A DNA stretch of 64,000 bases from Anastatus disparis (lineage: Eukaryota; Arthropoda; Insecta; Hymenoptera; Eupelmidae), in the NCBI GenBank assembly GCA_017163975.1, contig JAFFSR010000227.1:3224001-3288000 (forward strand), given 5' to 3'. The notes under the pieces are model-generated. The model worked only from the letters and a program-made list of their open reading frames with translations. It made no database searches and had not been told where the DNA came from. The position numbers and the translations under genes are program-made. Shown here one piece after another: positions 1 through 12,190 of this stretch (position 1 is the first letter of the stretch; every line of letters begins with the position of its first letter).

Positions 1-74
1 AAAGTATACCAAATATTATTATTTCATTCTCTGATAATTGTCGAGCAAACTCTTATTGGAGAACGCCCATTATT

Positions 75-1310
75 TTAATTTTCATTCATTACGCACGAAT
101 TATAAATCCCCATAACAGAAGAAAAAAGCTTTATTCTATCTATTGAAGTTGTACTTTCCAAAATTAATTTAATATCCTCTACATCTTCAGTCACAAATAA
201 AAAAAGCAATAAACTATCACTACTAATGTTATCTATAACATATTTTTTAAATCTTTCAGGACTTAGCTTCCAAAATGTTGTAAATAAATTTCGATAATTA
301 TAATATTCGAAGCCTTTGTTTACCCTAACAACAATAGTATTCAATAAAATTCTAAAATTGTATTCACTAAGATAAGGCCATGCATGCTGTACTACCTCGA
401 TAAAAACATTTTGCAAAGGCCAGTTCAAAAGGAAATCTAGTACACAAAAGGCATTATGTTGCAGTATTAACATTCGTTGATGTTTATCCATCTGCAAAAG
501 TAAAAAATAAAAAACATCTATATATTCTCTATAATTTTTACTTAGTGAAAAATCATAATCAATATCACTAAAATTGCCAAAATCGTTTACGACATTTTTA
601 GCTGATCTTAATAAAGACTTTCTTTTTTCTTTCAAAGAAAGCTTATTGAAAAAATACTCAGTTGCAGATTTATTACCAGCATATACTGCATTTTCGAATG
701 CACGTTGATAACTGGTACTATTTGGATAGCACTTACTTGGACGATAAAAATAAGGAAAACCTTTGATCCCTTTATCATTACTCCAATAAACTACTAATGG
801 TTGGTCCTCCATTTCATCAGGATTCTCAAAATGGTTTTTGAGATTGATATTCGACTGCATTTTATACCACAAAACTGAGAGGTCTAATTCAGAACAGTAA
901 ACATATGCTAATTGATAACGTATATTGGCATCAATACTATCATCTCGAATTAGTATTTCAGCGGTTCTTTTTCGATCTATCTTTCCGAGTTGTGTCCAAT
1001 AAAGCTGATTTAAATTACTTGTAATAGGTCTCTTAGATATACATTTTAGGTGAAACATTAACCATCTCATCAGTTCAATACCTATTGACTCAATAAAAGG
1101 TATTATTTTCTCCTTCACTGTCAGTGGTAATGGAAGCATTTCTCCTTTTTTTATTACTTTTCTTTTTACATTTGTCCATGAATGATAATTAAAAGAAAAC
1201 TTTGAATCTGGTTTCATCACATTTTTAATTTCTTCAGATTGAACCCACAATCTAATAGCTATTTTTACAAGAATCATATGCTCAAGAGTAGGTATTAAAT
1301 TAAAATGCAT
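75..1310 (-). CDS. Ankyrin-like helical repeat family protein, copy 1
   Basis: Single open frame of 411 codons starting at an ATG (N-terminus MHFNLIPTLEH). I do not recognise a named family. The protein is rich in Leu, Phe, Tyr, Asn and Lys and has helix-pair blocks resembling ankyrin or other solenoid repeats, for example around residues 205-235 (AFENAVYAGN then a hydrophobic helix) and 285-330 (NWPLQNVFIE, AWPYLSEYNF). No signal peptide, membrane segment or catalytic motif is visible. It is intronless here and shares most residues with copies at 3969-6612, 33428-34875, 47801-49246 and 62176-63621. It stops about 70 residues earlier than the 482-codon form implied by the right-hand copies, because the C-terminal part has diverged. 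The 5' flank (1311-2200) is also shared with the other copies. Function unknown; a role through protein binding is only an inference. Confidence 0.7.
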   Translation of the reverse strand: MHFNLIPTLEHMILVKIAIRLWVQSEEIKNVMKPDSKFSFNYHSWTNVKRKVIKKGEMLPLPLTVKEKIIPFIESIGIELMRWLMFHLKCISKRPITSNLNQLYWTQLGKIDRKRTAEILIRDDSIDANIRYQLAYVYCSELDLSVLWYKMQSNINLKNHFENPDEMEDQPLVVYWSNDKGIKGFPYFYRPSKCYPNSTSYQRAFENAVYAGNKSATEYFFNKLSLKEKRKSLLRSAKNVVNDFGNFSDIDYDFSLSKNYREYIDVFYFLLLQMDKHQRMLILQHNAFCVLDFLLNWPLQNVFIEVVQHAWPYLSEYNFRILLNTIVVRVNKGFEYYNYRNLFTTFWKLSPERFKKYVIDNISSDSLLLFLFVTEDVEDIKLILESTTSIDRIKLFSSVMGIYNSCVMNEN

Positions 1311-2200
1311 CTTCTGTAAAATTATTAGAATGCTTGATATTATTATTTACTACTATAAATATCAAAGTAAAAATTGTATAATATTTGCAGTAATAATACA
1401 AATAGTTTTAGATAAACTAGAGAAATCAAATCCGTAAATATTGCACTGTAAAGTTGTCGATATGAAAATAAAGATTCTTAGTTTCTTTAGTCCCAGTTTA
1501 ATCTGATTTCAAAAGATTGATATAGTGTGCCTAATTACTGCTTTCCTCTTAGGATGTGGAAGAACTAACAAGAAAGGAATTGTTAAATTAGTAATGGTAT
1601 GTATAAATCTTTCACCAGTAACTACCATTACACTTGCGTACTGCGCTACGGTCGGTTTTGTACTAAATTTCTCCAAAAAAGTGACGTTGCTCTTTCACTA
1701 AAGCGTATTGAGATTGAAAATGGACAGATAGTGGGGGAAAAATGGCATCGACGAGAGTCGAACAATAGTAATTACATTCGACTTTCGTCGGCACCATGTT
1801 TGCCATGGTTGCTAAAATAACATTGCATGGTTCCTCTGATGATATTACTGAAAAGCTACTTGCATATAGAGCCATGTTGTTTTAGCATGGGAACCGAGTT
1901 GAACTTGCTTATTTTTTTTTTCAGTGTACGGTAACTATCAGTTTGACGCCTGCAGCTCTTACAGTATCCACACAGGTAGCTCCCCCATAGGGTGAATCAA
2001 ACGAACTTTCGTAGGGATTAAAAGAATTACAGTAATTCTTTTTACTAACTTAGATTGAAAATTCCAAAAACATATAGACTCCGGTCGAGATGCATTTGCC
2101 CCCCCTCCCCCTCGTCTAAAATCGTCTTCTCTAAAGTGCATAAATGAGTAAATCCACAGAAATGTGCATATATTATACATCGACGGTATGTTTCAGCAAC
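1311..2200 (-). repeat. Shared 5' flank of ankyrin-like copy 1 with MITE remnant and nested insertion
   Basis: This upstream flank is recognisably homologous to 6613-7320 and to about 34876-35400 (for example the block around TTTAATCTGATTTCAAAAG and the later cytosine-rich tract near 2100). It therefore duplicates together with the gene. Within it, 1708 onward matches the left part of the MITE seen whole at 7010-7129. The right end of that MITE is replaced at about 1792-1930 by a second small insertion, itself with inverted arms (CATGGTTGCTAAAATAACAT against a near-complement ending GGGAACC). ORFs of 60-73 codons here overlap on both strands and look like chance. Confidence 0.6.
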
Positions 2201-3968
2201 TTATAAAAATATTCGATTAGTTTAGAATGTTTTTTCTAAAAACATATGTTTAAAACTTTGTCTTGATTGAGTAATTTTTTTATCAAGTATTATATTAAAA
2301 ATCCAAGAAAATTATGAAAATGATCTAAAAATAGAATGTTGCTGTAGATTTCTGTTTATAAAGTCAATATATTTTTATTAGATTTCTTTTTAATTGATTT
2401 TAATTTAACAACAAAACAGTTAGAAATTTTAGCAGTTGTTTTAAAAAAATCGTAACTCAGCCAAAATCGGAAAAGGTCCGAAAATACATCAGCAAATAAC
2501 TAAGTAATTAGACGGTAACTTATTGAGTTACCGTTTATTTATCGACTTTTATACCTGATTTTTAGTTATTAATTATTTAATGACTATCATACCTGACCTT
2601 TTACTTTGTAAAAGCACTGTGAAGGCGTCCTTATTTCCAAGTATAATAACTTTAACTTAATTACGGTTTTCTTAATCTGTAGAAAGTTTAAATAAAGAAA
2701 ATATTAGGCAGAGAAAAGAATTAGAAGCTTGAACTGCAACTATCAGATCGGTTAGGATGGTTATATTATTTTTTATCCCATGGAATCGGGAATTGTTTCC
2801 TAAATTATAAAAATACCATTAAAACTATATGAAGCTAGTTGCATGAAAGAGGTGATTTATAAATACCTGTAGAATTTTAAGTTTGTCGGAAATAAACAAT
2901 TTTTATCTTATAAAAAATTATAGGATTCTTATAAGAGATAACTTCCAGGCTTTAATAAAAATATTTTATCGATTACTTTATAATCATAAAAATTTATTTA
3001 AGAGACATAAAAATTATTTGTATGGTATTTAATTATTGTATTTCTTTTTAATGGGGAAGGAACAAGTTATATTTTTGAAATGGATTAATTTTTATGAAAG
3101 AATTAAATTTTATTTATGAACCATTGAAAATCATGTTGGTGCATTCATGTATATCTAATTTTATTTTTAAATACACTAATTTTTATGAAACTGTATACAC
3201 ATTTTACTTACATATTAAATATAAAGTTCTTCTAAAATGCTTTTTCTTAAGCATTTGTACGCTATGAAAAGGTACATAAATCAACTTTTAGTTGAAAAAA
3301 TATTAAATTTTATTTACATGTTCATTATAAGTGCATTAAATTTAACTGCATTTTTAACAATCATAGTTTATGTTTAATTTGTTGATTTTACAAAAAAATC
3401 GAGTTTAAAAATAAAAACAGATTTATATACAATTTTAAAAAGGGGATTGTATTTTTTTGCTAATAATATTAGAAATAAATAAGTGAATAATGAATAATTT
3501 TTATTAATTAGAAATTTAATATTCTTTAGTTACAGACATCAAATAAAATTTTTTGGTAACTTTTATTAATCTATTATTAATAAAATGCCAATATTTATAT
3601 TATTTTTATTTCTAATATTTTATATAGTATTGATAGTGCTTCAGTATACACGTCAATTACATTTGAAAATTAATATAATATGAATTCACACTAATAAATA
3701 ATAAGAACTTGGCTTGATCTTACCAGTATATAAAATATTTCTTTATTGCCTTACTAAACTTGGTTACATTTTTTTATTTATTAGCTTTCTCCCAAGCTGG
3801 ACAATTACTTTGTTCTTTTATTCCTTTTTTGTATAATTTTTTTAATAAGATCACGTAACAACTGAAAAAATATATTTAAATATATTTTTCATTGAATTAA
3901 GCTGTTCTGCAGCCTACAAAAAGAATATACCAAATATTATTATTTCATTCTCTGGTAATGTCCATTAG
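2201..3968. other. AT-rich spacer containing the 3' flank of copy 2
   Basis: No gene is visible. From about 2790 the sequence matches, with divergence, the gene-distal flank at 31420-31790 and 47130-47530 (shared words include GAAGCTAGTTG, GATTTATAAATA and TTTTAAGTTTGTCGGAAA). The duplicated family module therefore includes more than 1 kb of 3' flank. A perfect 9-bp stem with a 5-nt loop (ACGGTAACT/AGTTACCGT) lies at 2513-2535. The rest is simple AT-rich sequence. Confidence 0.55.
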
Positions 3969-4827
3969 TTAAATGAGAATTTCTGAAGAACGCCAATAAT
4001 TGTAATTTTCTTTCATCATGTAGTAAATAAAAATGCCCACACCAGAAGAAAGAAGCTTTTTTCTATCTAATGAAGTTGTATTTTCCAAAATTAATTTAAT
4101 ATTCTCTACATCTTTAGTCTCAACTAAATAAGGCAATAATTTATTATTACTAATGTTATCTATAACATATTTTTTAAATCTTTCAGGGCTTAGCTTCCAA
4201 AATGTTGTAAATAAATTTTGATAATCATAATATTCAAAGCCTTTCTTAACCCAAACAATAATAGTATTCAATAAAATTTGAAAATTGTATTCACTAAGAT
4301 AAGGCCATGCATACTGTACTGACTCGATAAAAACATTTTGCAAAGGCCAGTTCAAAAGGAAATCTAGTACACAAAAGGCATTATGTTGCAGTATTAAGAT
4401 TCGTTGATGTTTATCCATCTGCAAAAGTAAAAAATAAAAAACATCTATATATTCTCTATAATTTTTACTTAGTGAAAAATCATCATCAATATCACTAAAA
4501 TTGCCAAAATCCTTTGCGACATTTTTAGCTGATCTTAATAAAGACTTTCTTTTTTCTTCCAAAGAAAGCTTTTTGAAAAAATACTCGGTCGCAGATTTAT
4601 TACCAGCATATACTGCATTTTCGAATGCACGTTGATAACTGGTACTATTTGGATAACACTTACTTGGACGGTACAAATAAGGAAAACCTTTGATCCCTTT
4701 ATCATTACTCCAATAAACTACTAATGGTTGGTCCTCCATTTCATCAGGATTCTCAAAATGGTTTTTGAGATTGATATTCGACTGCATCTTATACCACAAA
4801 ACTGAGAGGTCTAATTCAGAACAGTAA

Positions 4828-4831
4828 ACAT
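4828..4831. repeat. Target site duplication ACAT, left
   Basis: Direct 4-bp copy abutting the TG end of the solo LTR. It matches 6203-6206 and the single ACAT of the empty site in the paralogous genes. Confidence 0.85.
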
Positions 4832-6202
4832 TGTAACGTTTTACTTTCTCGCTGGCCAGGACTCGTTAAATATGAGATATATATATAGATATAATATAAG
4901 TAAAGAAATAAATTAATTATTATATATATGGTAATAAATGAGGGCGAGGGGAGAGAAAGAAAAGGTTGCCTCCTGTTGCCAGATGCTTCAGTGAGTAACC
5001 AGGATTCGCGGCAGGAGGGGTTCAGGACGGGCGGCGGAAGATAAGGAAAATAAAAGGGTTTGACACCGTATGGTTATGCTGTTGAGCACCGAAGCTTTAT
5101 TTTAGCATTTGATACTCAAATAATATAACGACGCTTTACAAAATGATAATAATAAAATAAATGACTCGATATAAAACTAATAATGAAAATAACTAAGGAG
5201 GTAAATTAATTTAATTAAATAATTTATTTTTGAGTTTTTAAATAAATAATTAACTTTAAATTTAACAAAGAAATAATTAGTGTTCTCTTAAACGAAATTA
5301 ATTAACTTCAAAATAAAAAGAAATAAACTTGGCTTTGGTTTGATAAATGAAATAAATTATTCTCTACTTTATCGACTGGCGGTAAATTATCGATTGGTTC
5401 GTTGGCCACATCGGCCCGGGCGGTCAATTAGTCGGTGACGACTTCTGCCTGTAACAGCCGAAAGGGAGAAAAGAATATCGTTAATATAAATGTAATTTTT
5501 AATTACTAAGTTTCTCAATAGAGGTCGTTAGTTCACATCTTAATAGAGGCCGGCACTCTTTATCTTAATTATTATACTTATAAACTATGGATTAACAAAG
5601 ATAAAACGATGGGTGGACGACACCCTTAATGCTATTAGCTATAGGAATGAACGAGTATAATCAATTATATAGACGCATGCAAAGTCTATATAATTACGGA
5701 ACGAAATAAGGTTCGTTAAAAAATGGCGGTATTGAAAGTGTTATCCAATTTTGGGTGGACGACACCCTTAAATTAAATGCGGCGGTAATGCGGCGGGTGG
5801 AAGCGTATAAGTGGGTGGCTCAATTGCACTTAACCTAGGCCAGAGAGCACTCTAAGCTAAGATTAAATACAACTTAACTTACTACTAATGATTAAATACA
5901 TTAGAGTAAGCGAGAAGTCAAACCTCTCTTATGTAGAGTGGGAGCTTTACATAAGCGAGATTATCGCCGAGTCTACTCTCTCTCTCTCTAGGCCAGAGAG
6001 CACTCTAGGCTAAGAGAGGGGAGAGAGCACGGTCCACTGTGCTTCGTCTCTCTGCTGAGCCTGTGGTCTTTATATGCTACCGAGCTCGCTGTTCCTCATA
6101 CGGGAGCGGCTTTGGCCGACGCTATCTAGCGGCTGAGCCTGCTACTCTTCCCCGCGGGAGATTTGAACTGTGCTTGATGCATGATTATGTATAATCGTTG
6201 CA
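4832..6202. mobile_element. Solo LTR of an LTR retrotransposon
   Basis: The 1371-bp insert begins TGTAACG and ends CGTTGCA, so it has the TG...CA ends of an LTR. It is flanked by ACAT on both sides (4828-4831 and 6203-6206). The uninterrupted paralogue at about 34.47 kb has a single ACAT at the same codon. No gag-pol ORF is present, so this is a solo LTR rather than a complete element. It is less AT-rich than its surroundings. It holds internal duplications: GGGTGGACGACACCC twice near 5611 and 5752, and GGCCAGAGAGCACTCTA twice near 5840 and 5992. A CT/GA microsatellite lies near 5977. Superfamily (Gypsy or other) cannot be fixed from an LTR alone. Confidence 0.85.
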
Positions 6203-6206
6203 ACAT
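6203..6206. repeat. Target site duplication ACAT, right
   Basis: Direct 4-bp copy abutting the CA end of the solo LTR; partner of 4828-4831. Confidence 0.85.
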
Positions 6207-7009
6207 AAGCTAATTGATAACGTATATTAGCATCAATACTATCATCTTGAATTAGTATCTCAGCGGTTCTTTTTCGATCTATCTTTCCGAGTTGTGTCCA
6301 ATAAAGCTGATTTAAATTTCTTGTAATAAGTTTATTAGATATATACTTTAGGTGAAACATTAACCATCTCATCAATTCAATACCTATTGACTCAATAAAA
6401 GGTATTATTTTCTTCTTCATTTTCAGTGGCAATGGAAGCATTTCTACTTTTTTTATTATTTTTCTTTTTACATTTGTCCATGACTTATAGCTAAAAGAAA
6501 ACTTAGAATCTGATTTCATCACATTTTGTATTTCTTTAGATTGAATCCACAATCTAATAGCTATTTTTACAAGAATCATATGCTCAAGAGTTGGTATTAA
6601 ATTAAAATGCATCTTCTGTAAAATTATTAGAATGTTTGATATTATTATTTACTACTATAAAAATCGAAGTAAAAATTGTATAATATTTTCAGTAATAATA
6701 CAAATAGTTTTAGATAAACTAGAGAAATCAAATCCGTAAATATTGCACTGTAAAGTTGTTGATGTGAAAATAAAGATTCTTAGTTTCTTTGGTCCCAGTT
6801 TAATCTGATTTCAAAAGATTGATAAAGTGTGCCTAATTACTGCTTTCCTCTTAGGATGTGGAAGAACTAACAAGAAATGAATTGTTAAATTAGTAATGGT
6901 ATGTATAAATCTTTCACCAGTAACTACCATTAAACTTGCGTACTGGGCTACGGTCGGTGTTGTACTAAATTTCTCCAAAAAACTGACGTTGCTCTTTCAC
7001 TAAAGCGTA

Positions 7010-7129
7010 TTGAGATTTAAAATGGACAGTGGGGGAAAAATGGCGCCGAAGAAAGTCGAATTCCATTACTAAAGTTCAGCTCTCGTCGATGCCATTTTTC
7101 CCCAACTATCTGTCCATTTTAAATCCCAA
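7010..7129. mobile_element. MITE-like foldback with TA target duplication
   Basis: A 120-bp near-palindrome. The left end TTGAGATTTAAAATGGACAG is mirrored by the right end CTGTCCATTTTAAATCCCAA. The arms continue inward through a G-run plus AAAAATGGC and its complement. It is bracketed by TA on both sides (7008-7009 and 7130-7131), as expected of Tc1/mariner-type MITEs. The same insertion, damaged, sits at 1708 in the flank of copy 1. The homologous flank near 35.2 kb runs through without it. Confidence 0.75.
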
Positions 7130-7320
7130 TATGGTAACTATCAGTTTGACGCCTGCAGCTCCTACAGTATCCACGCAGGTAGCTCCCCCATAGGGTGAAT
7201 TAAACGAACTGTAATTCTTTTTATTAACTTAGATTGAAAATTCCGAAAACATATACACTTCGGTCAAGATGCTTTTACCCCTCCCCTTTCTCGTCTAAAA
7301 TCGGCTTCTCTAAAAAGGTT

Positions 7321-8801
7321 TAATACTTTTGAAATAAATTATCGTAGCTTGAAAATTCTAACGGTATTACGAAGGATAGGTAAAAACCTTTCAAAAGTAC
7401 TACTGTAAACTTTGTAGTCTGTTAAAAATCCTATTTTTTAATTTTTTGAGAAATTCTTATATTTAATTAAAATTGTATGATTAAATAATTGTGATAAATT
7501 TATTATAAATGAATTATGCGAGTGTTTTTGTACTTCAATAACATATATCTACTAACAAAAAAATTTGGGAAATGTGCTTTAAAAAAAATTTTAGTCTTTT
7601 TTCTGGAAAGTACCTATACCCGTGGATTTACTCATATATGTGATAAAAGTATATGGGTGTATTCGTGGGCCAAACGAAAATTCGAGTATCCGATATTGCT
7701 GGATAGGAAATTTAGCACCCGAAGGCTTTTGCCCTTTCCCTCTCTCTTTCTCATCGATGAATACAATTCTATCGTGAAATTCAATACGACTGACAAAAAA
7801 AAATGAGAAAGAGAGAAAGAGAAAGAAGGAAAGGAAAAGACCGGGAAATTAATTTTTTATTTTGTGATTCCATTATGGAATGTTTTATTTTACTGTACAG
7901 TTAGTCAGCGATATATATTTCATTCTTCATTTCATTGCTGAATATTTTTTCAATGCTTTTCAGTTATTTTATTTTTTTTAATTAAAATCTTTTTTTCATT
8001 ATCGTTTAACCAATAAGATATAAAATCCATGGAATTTTTATTATATTGCGCGCAATAAATTTCTTTATATTAAATAATATATTATTGTTGTTGAATCGTG
8101 AAAAATTTAATATCATTTATTTATATATATGTTTTTAATGTATATTGATTTTTTAAAATTTTACAATCACTTTTAGGAAAATTTAATAAATTTCTATTTG
8201 CTTTAATCGATACATTCATCAATTTTTAGTATAAATAATCTCATATTGAAAGATTTTATCAGATATTTGTTTTCTAAAATTAAATAAATAAGAGAATAAA
8301 TAATAAATAAATAAAACATGAAAAAAAAACTAAACCAAAAAAATCATTCAAACGATTGTTGATTAAAAAAAAATTTAAATTAATAAAAAATACTCAATAA
8401 AAAGGACAAATATATTACTATTTTTATTTGATTTTATTTTTTAACTGACAACCACCGGTAAGTACTATCCTTTACACATTTACTCTCATCATTTGTACGT
8501 TCATTAGAATCAATGATCACATTGCTGGCAAGTTACTGAACTGTTAGAATTGTTTGAAATGTTTCGATCAAACATTATAATTATACGTTCTCACATTGCT
8601 CAAAGCTTTGTTTAAACAATATTTGTAATCGAATTTTCTGGTCATAGATCAGTTATCCTCATTGATTTTTTAATTCATGTAAATAACGACAGTAGCATTA
8701 CTAAAAGTAGTGATGTTTATTTTAAAAATTAACGTTTATGTAAGTGTTTATGCGTATTTATGCATGTGAGCTTGCATGTAATTATTTTTGATTTTGTTCT
8801 T
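7321..8801. other. AT-rich spacer, no gene recognised
   Basis: Mostly simple AT-rich sequence. A less AT-rich island lies at about 7610-7850 and includes a 96-codon plus-strand ORF (7516-7806) without recognisable motifs. A CT-rich tract near 7736-7761 is mirrored by a GA-rich tract at 7803-7837, so the two can pair as a stem. Nothing shows that the ORF is translated. Confidence 0.4.
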
Positions 8802-9009
8802 GAGGACGGCAGTGGCTCAGTCGGTAGAGCATTGGATTCATAATCTCGAGGATCCGAGTTCGAATCCTGCTCTCTGCGGCCGATTGATATAAGTACCACT
8901 GTATAACGATACATGTGCTTTGTTCACAAACACACTGACGATCTCCGTTGCTAATTAAAATCGTGATGATAGCATAAATATAGCAACGACAAATAAAACG
9001 AAAAAAAAT
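8802..9009 (+). mobile_element. tRNA-derived SINE, copy 1
   Basis: The tRNA-like head has a box A-like TGGCTCAGTCGGTAGAGC and a box B-like GAGTTCGAATCC. A conserved body follows (ATGTGCTTTGTTCACAAACA), then an A-rich 3' tail. The anticodon-loop position reads TTCATAA in this copy. The 3' end carries a stem-forming pair (here CCGTTGC and GCAACG). The element repeats at least ten times in the window, so it is a SINE and not a functional tRNA gene. Confidence 0.85.
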
Positions 9010-10077
9010 CAATTTTCTTCTATAATAAGCAAGGTGATTAGTTTTTACATGACATCAACATTATGATTTAAAAATTTTTTTGTCAATTTTCTTTCAATTT
9101 AGAAATATTTTTTTATAATTCTATTCAAAAGCGATTGCAAGAATTTTATAAATAGTTGTTATGTCATCGTTCTTTTAATGTAAAAAGAAGAGTATCTTGA
9201 GTCAATGAAATTCTAATGGATCATTAGGGTCAATAAGTACTTTATCTCGTTAAATGCTCAAGCTTTTATATGCAGTAGTTTCCGAGAAAATATGATTTTA
9301 CTTTAAAAAAAGTTAATCTTCTTACCTATAAGATGACTTGATTAAGATAAAAAGAATTGATATAATTTTTAAAATTAAAAAGTTAATCTGATATTCTTTG
9401 ATTTATTTTTATTTTATTTTATTATTTATAAAATTTAATTTTTTCATTTCGGTTTCAATTAATTTTTATCAATTCATCTACACATTATTGTATGAATTGT
9501 TTCAAAGGTATGTAATTTTATTTATAAAAATTTATATCTATATTTTTATTGCATAATATTTTTTATATTATCTTTTTTAATTAAAATTTAAATAATATAA
9601 TTATTATTTTTATCTTTATAAAATTTTAATTAGATTTTTTTTTAAATTGAATAAGTAAATACAGTATCTAATAATATGATCAATCGATTTTTTTATTAAT
9701 AATTCAAAGAACTTGCTTAGAAAAATAAATTACGATGATGAATTTCTTTAATTTTTCGGCTTTTCAGTAAATATTTTTTTAGTATAATTAACGTAAATAA
9801 TTCTTATAAAATATTTGATGCAGTTTTAGAGAAGTTAAAAAGTTGTAACTCCTAACTAAGAGAGAATATTCCATTTGGATCTCAGATTTTCTTTTAACTT
9901 TAGAATATATAAAAAACACGTCCCTTCGGTCCGACTTTCAAGGTTTGTACTAATATTATTTCAAAATTGGGATCGTTTGAAAAAAAAAAAATGTTCTAAA
10001 AAGCTTTAAAAGTTATGAAGAAATAAAAATTGAAATATGAGTTTAAATGAAATGCAGTAAAATATATTATGCATACA
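9010..10077. other. AT-rich spacer
   Basis: No ORF, RNA gene or repeat is supported; long A/T runs only. Confidence 0.5.
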
Positions 10078-10280
10078 GATCGTCAGTGGCTCACTCGGTA
10101 GAGCGATATGGATTCATAATCTCGAGGTCCTGAGTTCGAATCCCGCTCTCGGCGGCCGAGTGATGCAAGCACCAATTTACGTTACATGTGCTTTGTTCAC
10201 AAACACATTGACGATCTTTGTCGCTAATTAGCATCTCAATGATATAGCATAAATGCAGCGACATTAAACAAAATAAAAAA
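10078..10280 (+). mobile_element. tRNA-derived SINE, copy 2
   Basis: Same head (TGGCTCACTCGGTAGAGC, GAGTTCGAATCCCGCTCTC), same body with ATGTGCTTTGTTCACAAACA, and a 3' stem pair (GTCGCT/AGCGAC) before an A-rich tail. Anticodon-loop position TTCATAA. Confidence 0.85.
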
Positions 10281-12190
10281 TATTTTCTAAGTAAGCAGGT
10301 ATTCAATCTCTTTTATGTATTTCTAGTAAAAATATTTAAAAACAATTGGTTTAGAAGTGCGTACAATTTTTTTTTGTTTTAAAGATAGAAGAAAATCCAA
10401 GAATTAAATGCAATTTTCCAATTAATAACAGTGATCATCTTTTAGATGACTTTTTTATTTTTTTTTATTTAAAGTTTATTGTCACTGAAATTGGAAACAA
10501 AATTTTTAAAATAAAACAATATGAAAACATGATTTGAAGTTTCTAGAATACGCACGTTTTCAATATTGCACATGTGCTGAAACTTTTTAAATGAGAACCA
10601 TGTTCACGTGCGAAGTTTCAATACACCTAATAAAATTTTCTCTATTTTTGTTTTGCAAAATATTAAAATAAAACTAACTTGAAAAACTTGTTTTTAATTT
10701 AATTTACTTTTAAAAAAATGTTTTTCCAACATCATTACAATCAAAACTTTTATTTTTCGACAAATAATTTTAAAATAATAACCAACCCCTTAAATCATCC
10801 TTATAATCGAGAAATGTAACATACAAAGGTAAAATTATTATGAAAATTTGTTTAAATATGTAACAATAGAAGCTGATGAAACTCTTATTACAAATATATG
10901 CATAATACCTTCATTGAGTAGCTGTGAGCGTAATCAAATTAAACAGAATTGCGGTTAGTTTCTAAAGCTCCAGTATATCTGCTGTGCTTATACGTGGAAT
11001 TTGTTATGTGCAATTCCCAACGTTCAACTGCAATGCTCATCACAACAAAATCTTGTCTATACATATATATATATGATACTACACGTTGCTCGTCGGACAC
11101 TATAGCCCGAAGTCGCTTCGTCTAATCTAGCGTAACTCAATTATTCGTGGCTGTTGCTTTTAGAAATGTTATACTATATATATATGGGAAAATTTGTACT
11201 GCTTACTGTTACTATCCCGTCTATTCGTAAACTTTCTTGCAAAGCATTCGGTATGCGCGTTTAGTCGTAACTTTTATTGTTTAAATTCTTCCTTGAATGC
11301 ATTAGCTGATTTTCATTGTTGAATCACCAAAAAGCTTTCGAACATTTTAGCGTGTATGCTTTTATGTTTGAATTTCTTGTTTTAGTATGAAAACGATTGC
11401 CGGAATTTTTCGTTAATGAAAAATAAAGGATCATGAGAAGTACCTGGCAAATGATAATTGGATTCCAACAAAGTTTATTTTGTTAGAAAAATAAACAGTT
11501 GCTAGCAAAGCTTTGATAATTTTTTTAATTCTCGAATTCATAAGGATTTAATTTATTTTGAGTCAATTTTTGAAGTACAAAAATCTTTCAAAGACAAATT
11601 TTGAACGAAATGAATTTTTGAAAGTCCAATTTTATGCAAGGTGTTGCCGAGGTCAAACTGACAGCAAAAATATAATTTTTCATTAGTATCGTTTGAAGTT
11701 CAAAGTTTCTATGAGTATATACAAATTAATGTAAATATTAAAATTTCCAACAACTTTTAATTATTTTTAATTACTTTTTCTACGAAATAACTTCAAAAAT
11801 ACATTTCCGTTTGTATTTTGAATGCAAAATTTAAATAAGAAAATTGAGGTTTTCAAAAATATTTAAATGTAGATTTGTACCCCTTTGAGACTGAATCCAA
11901 TTATTTATAAATAAGTTCATTTTTTACAGTTTTCAAACTTAATCCTTTGCTCATATTCTGTTTTTTATGTTATTACTCTTTACATGTAATGGAAAGAAAT
12001 AAATTAAAAGTATGAACGAAGACAGTTGATCTGTATTAAAAAAATATGCGATTAACACATAATTATCTATGTTACACTTTCCGAAATTTTTTTATTTATT
12101 TCAAAATTTTGAAAATATTTAGGTCATATATTTTATAAAATAAAATGAAACGACAACATAAAGAAAATTATTAAATAATTTTTTTATTTC
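10281..12190. other. AT-rich spacer with a small GC-richer island
   Basis: No gene recognised. About 10900-11300 is less AT-rich than its surroundings and includes a (TA)n tract and the words CGTTGCTCGTCGGACAC and GAAGTCGCTTCG. It may be regulatory or an unrecognised untranslated exon; nothing decides this. Confidence 0.4.

Larger units (their letters stand above)
3969..6612 (-). pseudogene. Ankyrin-like family copy 2, split by a solo LTR
   Basis: The N-terminal part (6612 down to about 6207, starting MHFNLIPTLEH) and the C-terminal part (4831 down to 3969) belong to one gene of the family described for copy 1. They are separated by the inserted element at 4832-6202. Counting the ACAT target duplication once, the two pieces sum to 1269 nt (423 codons), so no frameshift is apparent outside the insertion. 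The gene was probably intact, or recently so, when the element landed. The C-terminus (ends SSEILI) diverges from the longer right-hand copies and stops about 60 codons early. As the sequence stands, the N-terminal half would read into LTR sequence and end there. Confidence 0.85.

Noticed and set aside
8802..8880. Functional tRNA gene with CAT or CGT anticodon at the SINE heads
   Set aside because: The heads repeat many times with the same non-tRNA body and tail, and the anticodon arm does not pair well. They are SINE heads, not tRNA genes.
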